This document shows, piece after piece, positions 1 through 7,006 of a DNA stretch of 32,461 nt; the stretch's first letter is position 1, and every line of letters starts with the position of its first letter. The notes beneath the pieces are model-generated. The model ran no database searches. It was not told the origin of the DNA and saw nothing but the letters and a program-made list of their open reading frames with translations. A program made the position numbers and the translations under genes. The DNA lies in assembly GCA_011525685.1 (NCBI GenBank), contig WYBW01000131.1, forward strand, positions 1 to 32,461. Direction: 5' to 3'. Source of the stretch: Verrucomicrobiia bacterium. Lineage in GTDB: Bacteria; Verrucomicrobiota; Verrucomicrobiia; Limisphaerales; JADLHS01.

Positions 1-1144
1 CAGACGAGGCGCAGATGCCTTCTTGATCGAGCAGAATGAGCAGAGCCTCGGATTCGATGCCGTGGAAGGTGATGTTGGTGGTATTGGACAGGCGCTGGAT
101 CGGGTGGCCGTTCAATTCGGTGTTCGGGATGCCTGCCCCCTCTCCCGTCCTGCGGACACTCTCTCCCCCGCCGGGGGAGAGGGACGGGGTTAAGGGGTGG
201 CTCAGGATTCCCTGCTCCAGCGCATCGCGCAGCGGGCGGACTTTCTTTTCGTACTCCGGCAGATGTTTGCGCGCCAGTTCCGCCGCTTTGCCCATACCGA
301 CAATCAAGGGCACACACTCCGTTCCGCCGCGCAAACCGCGCTCCTGATGCCCGCCGTGAAGGAGCGGTGTGAACGGCGCATTCCGTCGCACGTAGAGCGT
401 GCCAACGCCTTTGGGCGCATGAAACTTGTGGCCGGTGAGCGAGAGGTAATCGGCCGGCACCTTCCGAACGTCAATCGCCACCTTGCCCGCCGCCTGCACC
501 GCGTCGCAGTGATAAGGCACGCCTCGCGCGCGGCAAATCTCGGCGATCTCCTTCACGGGGAATAACACGCCCGTCTCGTTGTTCGCCCACATCAGCGACA
601 CGACGGCGGTGTCCTCGGTGATTGCATTTTCCAAATCAGCCAGCTTGAGCAAACCGTCCCGATCCACCGGCAGATAGGTGACGCGGCAGCCTCCTTCCGC
701 GACTGTAGCAGCCGACGTGAGTCGGCTCTGATCTCCCTCCGAAGAAGTTTGAGCGGACTCACGTCCGCTGCTACGTGGTGAGGATTGCTTCGTGTAAACT
801 CGTGTCCACTCGTGGTTACCCACCAGCGCCCGGCAATAATTCAACACTGACGAGTGTTCCACTGCTGATGTGATGATGTGTCGCTTATTAGGATTGGCCT
901 TGAGTGCCGCCTGAATCGCCGCGTTGTTGCTCTCTGTGGCGCACGATGTGAAGATTACCTCGCGTGACTGCGCCCCAATCAACTCCGCCACCTGCGCCCG
1001 TGCCGTTTCAATCACTCCTTTGAGCTTTGCCCCGAACTTGTAGCTGCTGGACGGATTGCCCCACTCGGTCGTCAGGTACGGCATCATTGCCTCCAGCACC
1101 TCTGGCGCAATGGGCGTCGTTGCGTTGTGGTCCAGGTAAATCAA
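1..1144 (-). CDS. Cysteine desulfurase (NifS/IscS family), C-terminus cut by window edge
   Basis: PLP-dependent enzyme that takes sulfur from cysteine for Fe-S cluster and thio-cofactor assembly. 381 codons are visible. The N-terminus reads MIYLDHNATTP, followed by CATESNNAA, the cofactor region HCDAVQAAGK and the Schiff-base lysine in SLTGHKFHAPKG. The frame ends at GICASS, just where the catalytic-cysteine loop should begin. The start is TTG at 1144, because an in-frame TAG lies five codons upstream and the family start motif follows immediately. The protein carries two in-frame insertions absent from normal family members: about residues 111-150 (a 10-nt periodic repeat plus a long palindrome) and about residues 315-338 (a CTCTCCCCC hairpin element). 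All flanking family motifs stay in frame. It lies 60 nt after cydB and may be co-transcribed. Family assignment is firm; whether it is IscS, SufS or NifS in role is not. Confidence 0.93.
   Translation of the reverse strand, partial: MIYLDHNATTPIAPEVLEAMMPYLTTEWGNPSSSYKFGAKLKGVIETARAQVAELIGAQSREVIFTSCATESNNAAIQAALKANPNKRHIITSAVEHSSVLNYCRALVGNHEWTRVYTKQSSPRSSGRESAQTSSEGDQSRLTSAATVAEGGCRVTYLPVDRDGLLKLADLENAITEDTAVVSLMWANNETGVLFPVKEIAEICRARGVPYHCDAVQAAGKVAIDVRKVPADYLSLTGHKFHAPKGVGTLYVRRNAPFTPLLHGGHQERGLRGGTECVPLIVGMGKAAELARKHLPEYEKKVRPLRDALEQGILSHPLTPSLSPGGGESVRRTGEGAGIPNTELNGHPIQRLSNTTNITFHGIESEALLILLDQEGICASS
136..200. repeat. GGGAGAG-type hairpin element inserted in frame in the cysteine desulfurase gene
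   Basis: The core is a perfect 9-bp stem, CTCTCCCCC (161-169) with GGGGGAGAG (173-181) and a 3-nt loop. G-rich and C-rich flanks match the intergenic copies near 9321-9450 and 16305-16446. In the desulfurase frame it reads LTPSLSPGGGE. The intergenic copies read SPSPSGRG in the equivalent frame, so this belongs to the same family. Confidence 0.8.
705..774. repeat. Palindromic element inserted in frame in the cysteine desulfurase gene
   Basis: Two 24-nt arms (705-728 and 751-774) are inverted copies matching at 22 of 24 positions, separated by 22 nt. Each arm also forms its own small hairpin: GCCGAC-gtga-GTCGGC in the first and GCGGAC-tcac-GTCCGC in the second. The two mismatches between arms are compensated inside each arm. 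The element is translated without a stop in the cysteine desulfurase frame. Confidence 0.85.
784..813. repeat. 10-nt periodic repeat inside the cysteine desulfurase gene
   Basis: Read on the minus strand this is three successive decamers, ACGAGTGGAC, ACGAGTTTAC and ACGAAGCAAT. It is translated in frame as part of an inserted stretch (HEWTRVYTK). Similar ACGAATGGAC-type spacer repeats are familiar from intergenic DNA of this group. It abuts the palindrome at 705-774, so the two form one composite insertion. Confidence 0.6.
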
Positions 1145-1204
1145 GGTTGTTGGATGCTAGTCGGTGGCGCAGACACCCGGCAAGCACCAGCGTCTGCGAG
1201 CGCT
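1145..1204 (-). other. Short spacer with a hairpin before the cysteine desulfurase
   Basis: The 60-nt gap between cydB and the cysteine desulfurase contains an inverted repeat, CGCAGAC (1168-1174) with GTCTGCG (1192-1198), enclosing 17 nt. There is no T-run. It could be a leader structure or another palindromic unit; its function is unknown. Confidence 0.4.
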
Positions 1205-2236
1205 TCAATAGCTCATCTTGTCCAGCTTCACCTTGCCCCGGAAGATCCAGTAGATGCTCACGGTGTAGGCCAGCACAATCGGCACGCCAATCAGGGCGAT
1301 GGTCAACATGATCCCCAGCGTCTTTTGCGAGGACGCGGCGTTGTGGATTGTCAGGCTGTGGGCCGCCTCGGGATTGCTCAACACCAGGTTCGGATACATC
1401 TCCAGCCCGAACAACGTCATCATGGCAATCATCGCCACGCAGGAGGAAATGAAGGCGCGCCCGTCGCGCTGCCGGGACACTTCGCGCGGAATGTTGGCAA
1501 TGGCCAGCATGTTCACCAGGGCGATGCTGAACAGCCACGGATTTTCCCGCAACCGCGCCGCCATGTGCGGCACGTAGATCAACGTGGCCATCGTCATGGT
1601 CGCGTAGCAGATGATGAAGAAGATGATCGTGTGGTTGATCCAGCCCCGCAGTTTCTGCTGGAGTTCGCCCTCGGTCTTCATCACGGCGTAGATCGCGCCG
1701 TGCATCATGAACAGGGAAACGGTGGTGACACCCAGCAGGATGGGATAGGGGCCGAGCAGCGTCCAGAACGTGCCGGCGTACTCGCCCTTTTCATCCAGCG
1801 GCACGCCCCAGGCGATGTTGCCCATCGCCACGCCGATCAAGAAACTCGACAGAATGCTGCCACCGGCGAAGCCCACGTCCCACATCTGTCGCCACCAGCG
1901 CATCGGCTGTTTGCTGCGAAACTCAATGGCCACGGCGCGGAAGATCAAGGCCACGAGCAGCAGCACAAACGCGAAATAGAAACCGGAAAACACCGTGGCA
2001 TAGACGTTCGGAAACGCCGCGAACAACGCCCCGCCGCCGGTAACCAGCCAGACTTCGTTGCCGTCCCAGACCGGGCCGATGGCGTTGAGCATGATCCGGC
2101 GTTCCTCATCCTTCTTCGTGAACAGATGGAGCGCACCCACGCCGAGATCGAAGCCATCGAGCATCGCGTAGCCGGTGAACAGCACGCCGATGAGCAGAAA
2201 CCAAACGGTGTTGAGATCAAGCTCGCCGTAGTTCAT
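1205..2236 (-). CDS. cydB: Cytochrome bd ubiquinol oxidase subunit II
   Basis: Partner subunit of CydA in the quinol-oxidising, oxygen-reducing cytochrome bd complex of the inner membrane. The 343-aa product has the expected length and about eight or nine hydrophobic segments. Diagnostic stretches are YAMLDGFDLGVG near residue 25, GPVWDGNEVWLV near residue 55 and GGSILSSFLIGVAMGN near residue 125. The start chosen is the ATG beginning MNYGELDLN. An upstream extension of 28 residues reads into repeat DNA and resembles no family member. It follows cydA after 220 nt of hairpin repeats. Family identity is clear. Confidence 0.96.
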   Translation of the reverse strand: MNYGELDLNTVWFLLIGVLFTGYAMLDGFDLGVGALHLFTKKDEERRIMLNAIGPVWDGNEVWLVTGGGALFAAFPNVYATVFSGFYFAFVLLLVALIFRAVAIEFRSKQPMRWWRQMWDVGFAGGSILSSFLIGVAMGNIAWGVPLDEKGEYAGTFWTLLGPYPILLGVTTVSLFMMHGAIYAVMKTEGELQQKLRGWINHTIIFFIICYATMTMATLIYVPHMAARLRENPWLFSIALVNMLAIANIPREVSRQRDGRAFISSCVAMIAMMTLFGLEMYPNLVLSNPEAAHSLTIHNAASSQKTLGIMLTIALIGVPIVLAYTVSIYWIFRGKVKLDKMSY

Positions 2237-2456
2237 GAGCAAGGAAGTAGTGTCAGGCATCCTGCCTGACGTGGAGGGCGGCATCTTTGCCGCCCGGAAC
2301 CAGCCCCAGCTTGCGCACACATCTCTGGAATGACCGACATCATTGGCGAAGCGTCCGGTCGTTTCCGCCGGGCTGGAAGCCCGGCTCTACGGCAGGCAGG
2401 GATGCCCGCCGCTACAGCTACGCATCGCGCCGCCCGCCGTTCGGATTGCCCATGGT
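2237..2456. repeat. Cluster of four palindromic hairpins between cydA and cydB
   Basis: The whole spacer is built of short hairpins. They are GTCAGGCATCCTGCCTGAC (2252-2270), GGGCGGCATCTTTGCCGCCC (2276-2295), GCCGGGCTGGAAGCCCGGC (2367-2385) and GGCAGGCAGGGATGCCCGCC (2391-2410, one stem mismatch). The last two are joined by CTCTAC and followed by GCTACAG, a composite layout like the GTAGC-edged element inside the cysteine desulfurase gene. The position within the cyd pair could affect transcript stability or CydB yield. That is inference. Confidence 0.85.
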
Positions 2457-3827
2457 TCATGCGCGATGACCTCCCATGGCCTCGGCCAGCCTGCCGGTGG
2501 GCGTCAAATCGGCTTCATCCGGCCCGTGTTGGATTTTGTCGTTCAACAGGTACACGAACACCGCGAAGAGCAGCAGATAGATGAAGGTGAACAACACCAG
2601 CGAGCCGAGCACCGCGTTTGCGGTCACCACCGCGGAGAGTCCTTCCGAAGTCCGCATCAGGCCGTAAACGATCCACGGCTGGCGGCCCATCTCGGCGGCG
2701 AACCAGCCGGCCTGGTTGGCGATTTGCGGCCCGAGCACGGACAGCACGAGCAACCACAGCATCCAGCGTCGCTCGAAGAGCACACCGCGCCAGCAGAAGT
2801 ATGTGCCAAACACCGCCAGCCCGATCATGGCGAACCCGATGCCGACCATCAGGTGATACAACTGAAACACGCGCTGCACCGGCGGCCGGTCTTCAGGCTG
2901 GAATTCGTTCAACCCGGTCACCGATTTGCTGGCGTCCCCGTGCGTGAGATAACTCAACAGGCCCGGAATCTCCGGGCCGACGACCCGCTCGTTCTTTTCA
3001 TCCACCCAGCCGAACAGCACGAGCGGCGCGTTCGTGGTGGTTTCGTAAAGGCCCTCGAACGCGGCGAGTTTGGCGGGTTGATTCTTCGCCACGCCGATGG
3101 CGCTGTCGTGCCCGCTCACCAGCGACAACAACGCCGCCACCAATCCCACGCCCAACCCGACGCGCATGGAGCGTTTGGCGAACTCGACGTGCTTGTGCTT
3201 CAGCAGATACCACGCGCTCACGCTGACCACGAGAAACGCCCCTGCCTGCCAGCAGCCGCACAAGGTGTGAAACAACCGGTCCATCGAGGACGGATTGAAC
3301 ACCATGGCCCAGAAATCCGTGATCTCGGCGCGCGGCCCGTTGGCGGTTTCGACGATGTGATAGCCGGCCGGGGTTTGCATCCACGAGTTGGCCACCACAA
3401 TCCAGATGGCGCTGAAGTGCGCCCCGAGACACACCATGCACGTGGAGAAGAAGTGCATTTTCCGGCTCACCTTGTCCCAGCCAAACAGCAGCACGGCGAG
3501 AAAGCCGGATTCGAGAAAGAACGCGAAGATGCCCTCCGCCGCCAGTGCGCTGCCAAAGACATCACCCACGAAGCGCGAGTAAGTGGCCCAGTTCGTGCCG
3601 AACTCAAATTCCATCACAATGCCCGTGGCCACGCCGATGGCGAACGTGAGCGCAAAGACCTTGGTCCAGAACCGCGCCATCTGATGATAGATGGGGTTGC
3701 CGGTCTTGAGCCACAGCGCCTCCATGATCACGAGCGCCACGCCCAGGCCGATGCTCAACGGCGGATAGATGTAGTGAAACGAAATCGTCGCCGCGAACTG
3801 GATCCGGGAAAGCGTCAGCACGTCCAT
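2457..3827 (-). CDS. cydA: Cytochrome bd ubiquinol oxidase subunit I
   Basis: Heme-bearing, quinol-oxidising subunit of cytochrome bd oxidase. The 456-aa membrane protein shows axial ligands H18 (SFHYIYPP), H187 (RLFHTLCGCWQAG) and M380 in the EMGRQPW motif. Glutamates E98 and E106 sit in the proton-channel helix. K248 and E258 occupy the quinol-loop positions (AKNQPAKLAAFEG). The quinol loop is short, as in the shorter bd oxidases related to the cyanide-insensitive type, not the long-loop E. coli CydA. A GGAGG lies 10 nt before the ATG, inside the end of the RND pump gene. The gap to the pump stop is only 5 nt, so translation is probably coupled to the efflux operon. Confidence 0.97.
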   Translation of the reverse strand: MDVLTLSRIQFAATISFHYIYPPLSIGLGVALVIMEALWLKTGNPIYHQMARFWTKVFALTFAIGVATGIVMEFEFGTNWATYSRFVGDVFGSALAAEGIFAFFLESGFLAVLLFGWDKVSRKMHFFSTCMVCLGAHFSAIWIVVANSWMQTPAGYHIVETANGPRAEITDFWAMVFNPSSMDRLFHTLCGCWQAGAFLVVSVSAWYLLKHKHVEFAKRSMRVGLGVGLVAALLSLVSGHDSAIGVAKNQPAKLAAFEGLYETTTNAPLVLFGWVDEKNERVVGPEIPGLLSYLTHGDASKSVTGLNEFQPEDRPPVQRVFQLYHLMVGIGFAMIGLAVFGTYFCWRGVLFERRWMLWLLVLSVLGPQIANQAGWFAAEMGRQPWIVYGLMRTSEGLSAVVTANAVLGSLVLFTFIYLLLFAVFVYLLNDKIQHGPDEADLTPTGRLAEAMGGHRA

Positions 3828-3832
3828 GGGCT

Positions 3833-6800
3833 TCAGTCCTCCGTTCTTTGTCCGGCCTCCGCCGGCTTCGGCGCGAGCCAGCGCTCGGTGTAGATGTAGA
3901 GCACGGGCAGCAGGGCCAGCGTGAGGAAGGTGGAACTGATGATGCCGCCAATGACCACGGTGGCCAGCGGACGTTGCACTTCCGCGCCCGGACCGGTCGC
4001 CAATGCCATCGGCACGAAGCCGAGGCTGGCCACAAACGCCGTCATCAACACCGGACGCAGGCGCGTCATTGCACCCTGGACCACCGCGTCGCGCAGGTTG
4101 CGCCCCTGCTCGCGCAGGTCGTTGATGTAACTGATCATGACCACCCCGTTGAGCACGGCCACGCCGCTCAGGGCGATGAATCCGACCGCCGCCGAAATGC
4201 TGAACGGCATGCCGCGCGCCCAGAGCGTCAGCACTCCGCCGGTGACCGCCAGCGGCACACCGGTGTAAATGACAAACGCCTGCCGCAGACTGCCAAATGC
4301 CATGAAGACCAGGAGGAAAATCATCACCAGCGTCACGGGCACGACAAACATCAGTCGCAGCCGCGCCTCCTGCAAATTCTTGAACTGCCCGCCAAACTCC
4401 AGCGTGTAACCCTCGGGCATGGGCACTTGCGCGGCGATCTTCTGCTGCGCCTCCTTCACGAAGCCTTCCACATCGCGGCCGCGCAGGTTCACCATCAACG
4501 CCACGCGGCGGTGACCGTCCTCCCGCACGATGGGGTCCACGCTCGAGACGGTGCGGAACTCGGCCACTTTCTCCAACGCCACCAACCCGTGCTCACCCAC
4601 GCGGACCGGCAACGCGCGAATCGCCTCGATTCGATCGCGCAACTCGCCCTTGAGCCGCACCACGATCTCGCGCCGCCGGTCGCCGTCATAACCGAGGCCG
4701 ACCGTTTCGCCGGCCAGCGCGGTGGCAATGGTGCGATTCACGTCGGCCGCGTGCAGGTTGTAACGGCGCAGCGCGTCGCGGTTGACGATGATCTCCAGCA
4801 CGGGCGCGCGCCCCTGCGCCTCGAACTCGACTTCGCCCAGTCCCGGGACGGTTTCCAGAATGTCCTTCACCTTCGCGGCCAGTTCTTCCATCACGTCGTA
4901 GTCCTGACCGATGATCTTGACCGACAAATCGGAACGCACGCCCTCAAGCAGTTCGTTGAAGCGCATTTCAATGGGCTGGGCGAACAGGAACGACTGATCG
5001 GGCAACTGCTTCTGCACTTCCTCCTCGATGAGGGCGGCGAGGTCGGACTTGGTGATCCGGCGGCCGTCCACCTTCCGCCACTCGGACCGCGGCTTGTAGA
5101 AGATGTAAAGATCGTTCTGACTCGGCGGCATGGGATCGGTGGCCACTTCGCTCGTGCCGAGCCGGCAGAACACGCGTTCGACCTCGGGAATCGTGAGCAG
5201 CAGCTTTTCGGTGGCCAGTTCCATCGCGAGCGAAACCTCGAGGTTCATGCTGTTGGTGCGATACACCATGACGGTGTGCGAGCCTTCGTCGAGCTTGGGC
5301 ACGAATTCCGCGCCGAGTTGCCGGAACGCCAGGACCGACAGCGCCGTCCAGATGATCGTGCTCACGACGATGAGCCACGGCTTGGCAAGCACGAGAAGCA
5401 GCGCGGGTTCATAGGCTCGCTTCAGCAGGCGCACGAAGAAGTTGTCGCCTTCGCGGATGCGCCCGCCGAGCAGGTAGGAACAGAGGACCGGCATGAGCGT
5501 CAACGCCAGCACCAACGCGCCGCCCAGCGCCAGCATCACCGTGATGGCCATGGGATGGAACATTTTCCCCTCGATACCCGTCAGCGCGAGAATCGGGATA
5601 TAGACGATGGTGATGATGAGCACGCCAAAGAACATCGGGTTGGCGACCTGTTTGCTGGCCGCGGCCACGGTCTGCACCCGCTCAGCCACCGTCAGCGTGC
5701 GCCCCAGGTGTTTTTGCTTTTCGCCGAGCTGGCGGACGATGTTTTCGACCATCACCACCGCGCCATCAATGATGAGGCCAAAATCCACCGCGCCGAGGCT
5801 CATCAAGTTGCCGGAAATCCCAAAGCGCACCATGCCGGTGAGCGCCCACAGGAAGGAAAGCGGAATGGCCGCCGCCACGATGAGCGCCGCGCGCCAGTTG
5901 CCCAACATGCCCAACAGCACCACCACCACCACGAGAATCGCGCCCTCGAAGAGGTTCTTGCGCACGGTGGCGATCGTCGCGTCCACCAGGTCGGCGCGGT
6001 CGTATTGGGTGCGAATCTCGATCCCGGGCGGCAGGCGGGTGGCGATTTCCTCGATGCGCTCCTTGAAGCGCTTCGCCACGGTGCGACTGTTTTGCCCGGC
6101 CAACATCATGGCCGTGCCCAGCACCGCTTCCTCGCCATTCTCGGTGGCCGCGCCGGTGCGAAAGGCCGAACCGATTGCCACGTCGGCCACGTCGCCGACC
6201 AGCAACGGTTTCACACCGCTGGCAAACTTGATGGGCAGTCCGGCGATTTCCGCCGTGGTGCTGACGCGCGCCACGGAGCGCACCATCAATTGATCGTCGC
6301 CGCTGTGAATCACACCGCCGCCCGTGTTCTCGACGTTCGCCGCCACGATGGCCGCGAGGTCGGCAAAGGTTAATCCGGCCTTCGCCAGATCCTCCGGTCG
6401 CGGCTGGATGACCAGTTGCCGCTCGTAACCGCCGTTGACGTTGATCTCCGCGATGCCCGGCGTGGTGCGCAGCATGGGTTTGACGACGAACTCGTGGATT
6501 TCGCGCAACTCGCGCAGTTCCTCGAGGCGATCCGGCGGGCGGTTCGTGGCGTCTCTCCGGTAGGCGAGGGTGTAATAGTAGATCTCGCCCAGGCCCGTGC
6601 TGATGGGCGCGAGTTGTGGCGTGAGTCCGGGCGGCAGCCGGCTGGCGGCGGTCTGCAAACGCTCGGCGACGAGTTGCCGGTCGCGATAGATGTCCGAGTG
6701 ATCGCTGAAGATCAATGTCACTTGCGACAGGCCGAACTTGGTGAGCGAGCGCATCTCCTGCACGCCCTGGATGCCGGACATTTCCATTTCGAGCGGAATG

Positions 6801-6997
6801 GTCACGGCCTTCTCGGTTTCCTCCGGCGCGAGCGCGGGCACTTCGGTGTTGATCTGCACCTGCGGACTGGTGATGTCCGGCACGGCGTCAATCGGCAGGT
6901 TGTTGGCCGACCACAAACCGATGAACACCGAGACGGCCGCCACGATGAGCAGGAAGGCGCGCTGCCGGAGCGAGGCTTCGATGATGCGCTGGAGCAT
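3833..6997 (-). CDS. Heavy-metal efflux RND transporter (CzcA-type)
   Basis: Inner-membrane proton/metal antiporter of a tripartite pump. The 1054 aa match the family length. The fourth transmembrane helix carries DFGLIIDGAVVMVEN with D405, D411 and E418, the proton-relay residues of heavy-metal RND pumps. The substrate region reads ATDPMPPS and QPIEMRFNELLEGVR. That resembles CzcA/CnrA-type divalent-cation pumps more than CusA, which has a methionine triad. Zinc, cobalt or nickel is therefore the likelier substrate than copper(I); this is inference. The start ATG has GAGGAGGG just upstream. The TolC-like partner lies 9 nt upstream. The usual membrane-fusion adaptor (CzcB) is absent from the cluster. 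Confidence 0.95.
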   Translation of the reverse strand: MLQRIIEASLRQRAFLLIVAAVSVFIGLWSANNLPIDAVPDITSPQVQINTEVPALAPEETEKAVTIPLEMEMSGIQGVQEMRSLTKFGLSQVTLIFSDHSDIYRDRQLVAERLQTAASRLPPGLTPQLAPISTGLGEIYYYTLAYRRDATNRPPDRLEELRELREIHEFVVKPMLRTTPGIAEINVNGGYERQLVIQPRPEDLAKAGLTFADLAAIVAANVENTGGGVIHSGDDQLMVRSVARVSTTAEIAGLPIKFASGVKPLLVGDVADVAIGSAFRTGAATENGEEAVLGTAMMLAGQNSRTVAKRFKERIEEIATRLPPGIEIRTQYDRADLVDATIATVRKNLFEGAILVVVVVLLGMLGNWRAALIVAAAIPLSFLWALTGMVRFGISGNLMSLGAVDFGLIIDGAVVMVENIVRQLGEKQKHLGRTLTVAERVQTVAAASKQVANPMFFGVLIITIVYIPILALTGIEGKMFHPMAITVMLALGGALVLALTLMPVLCSYLLGGRIREGDNFFVRLLKRAYEPALLLVLAKPWLIVVSTIIWTALSVLAFRQLGAEFVPKLDEGSHTVMVYRTNSMNLEVSLAMELATEKLLLTIPEVERVFCRLGTSEVATDPMPPSQNDLYIFYKPRSEWRKVDGRRITKSDLAALIEEEVQKQLPDQSFLFAQPIEMRFNELLEGVRSDLSVKIIGQDYDVMEELAAKVKDILETVPGLGEVEFEAQGRAPVLEIIVNRDALRRYNLHAADVNRTIATALAGETVGLGYDGDRRREIVVRLKGELRDRIEAIRALPVRVGEHGLVALEKVAEFRTVSSVDPIVREDGHRRVALMVNLRGRDVEGFVKEAQQKIAAQVPMPEGYTLEFGGQFKNLQEARLRLMFVVPVTLVMIFLLVFMAFGSLRQAFVIYTGVPLAVTGGVLTLWARGMPFSISAAVGFIALSGVAVLNGVVMISYINDLREQGRNLRDAVVQGAMTRLRPVLMTAFVASLGFVPMALATGPGAEVQRPLATVVIGGIISSTFLTLALLPVLYIYTERWLAPKPAEAGQRTED
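3838..3842 (-). promoter_or_regulatory. Ribosome binding site of cydA
   Basis: GGAGG on the minus strand, 10 nt upstream of the cydA ATG at 3827 and inside the 3' end of the RND pump gene. It fixes the cydA start and supports one transcript for both genes. Confidence 0.75.
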
Positions 6998-7006
6998 GTT
7001 CCCTCC

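Noticed and set aside
2237..2320. Longer CydB starting at 2320
   Set aside because: The added 28 residues come from the palindromic spacer and have no counterpart in CydB; the ATG at 2236 begins the conserved sequence.
3848..6373. Very long open frame on the plus strand opposite the RND pump, and similar ones opposite cydA, cydB and the PPC-like-domain gene
   Set aside because: The translations are rich in His, Arg and Gln with no domain or signal. They are antisense shadows of GC-rich genes whose conserved proteins lie on the minus strand.
3833..6997. RND pump as a copper/silver CusA
   Set aside because: The region holding CusA's copper-binding methionines reads ATDPMPPS and QPIEMRFNELLEGVR, matching CzcA-type divalent pumps. 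The substrate remains unproven.
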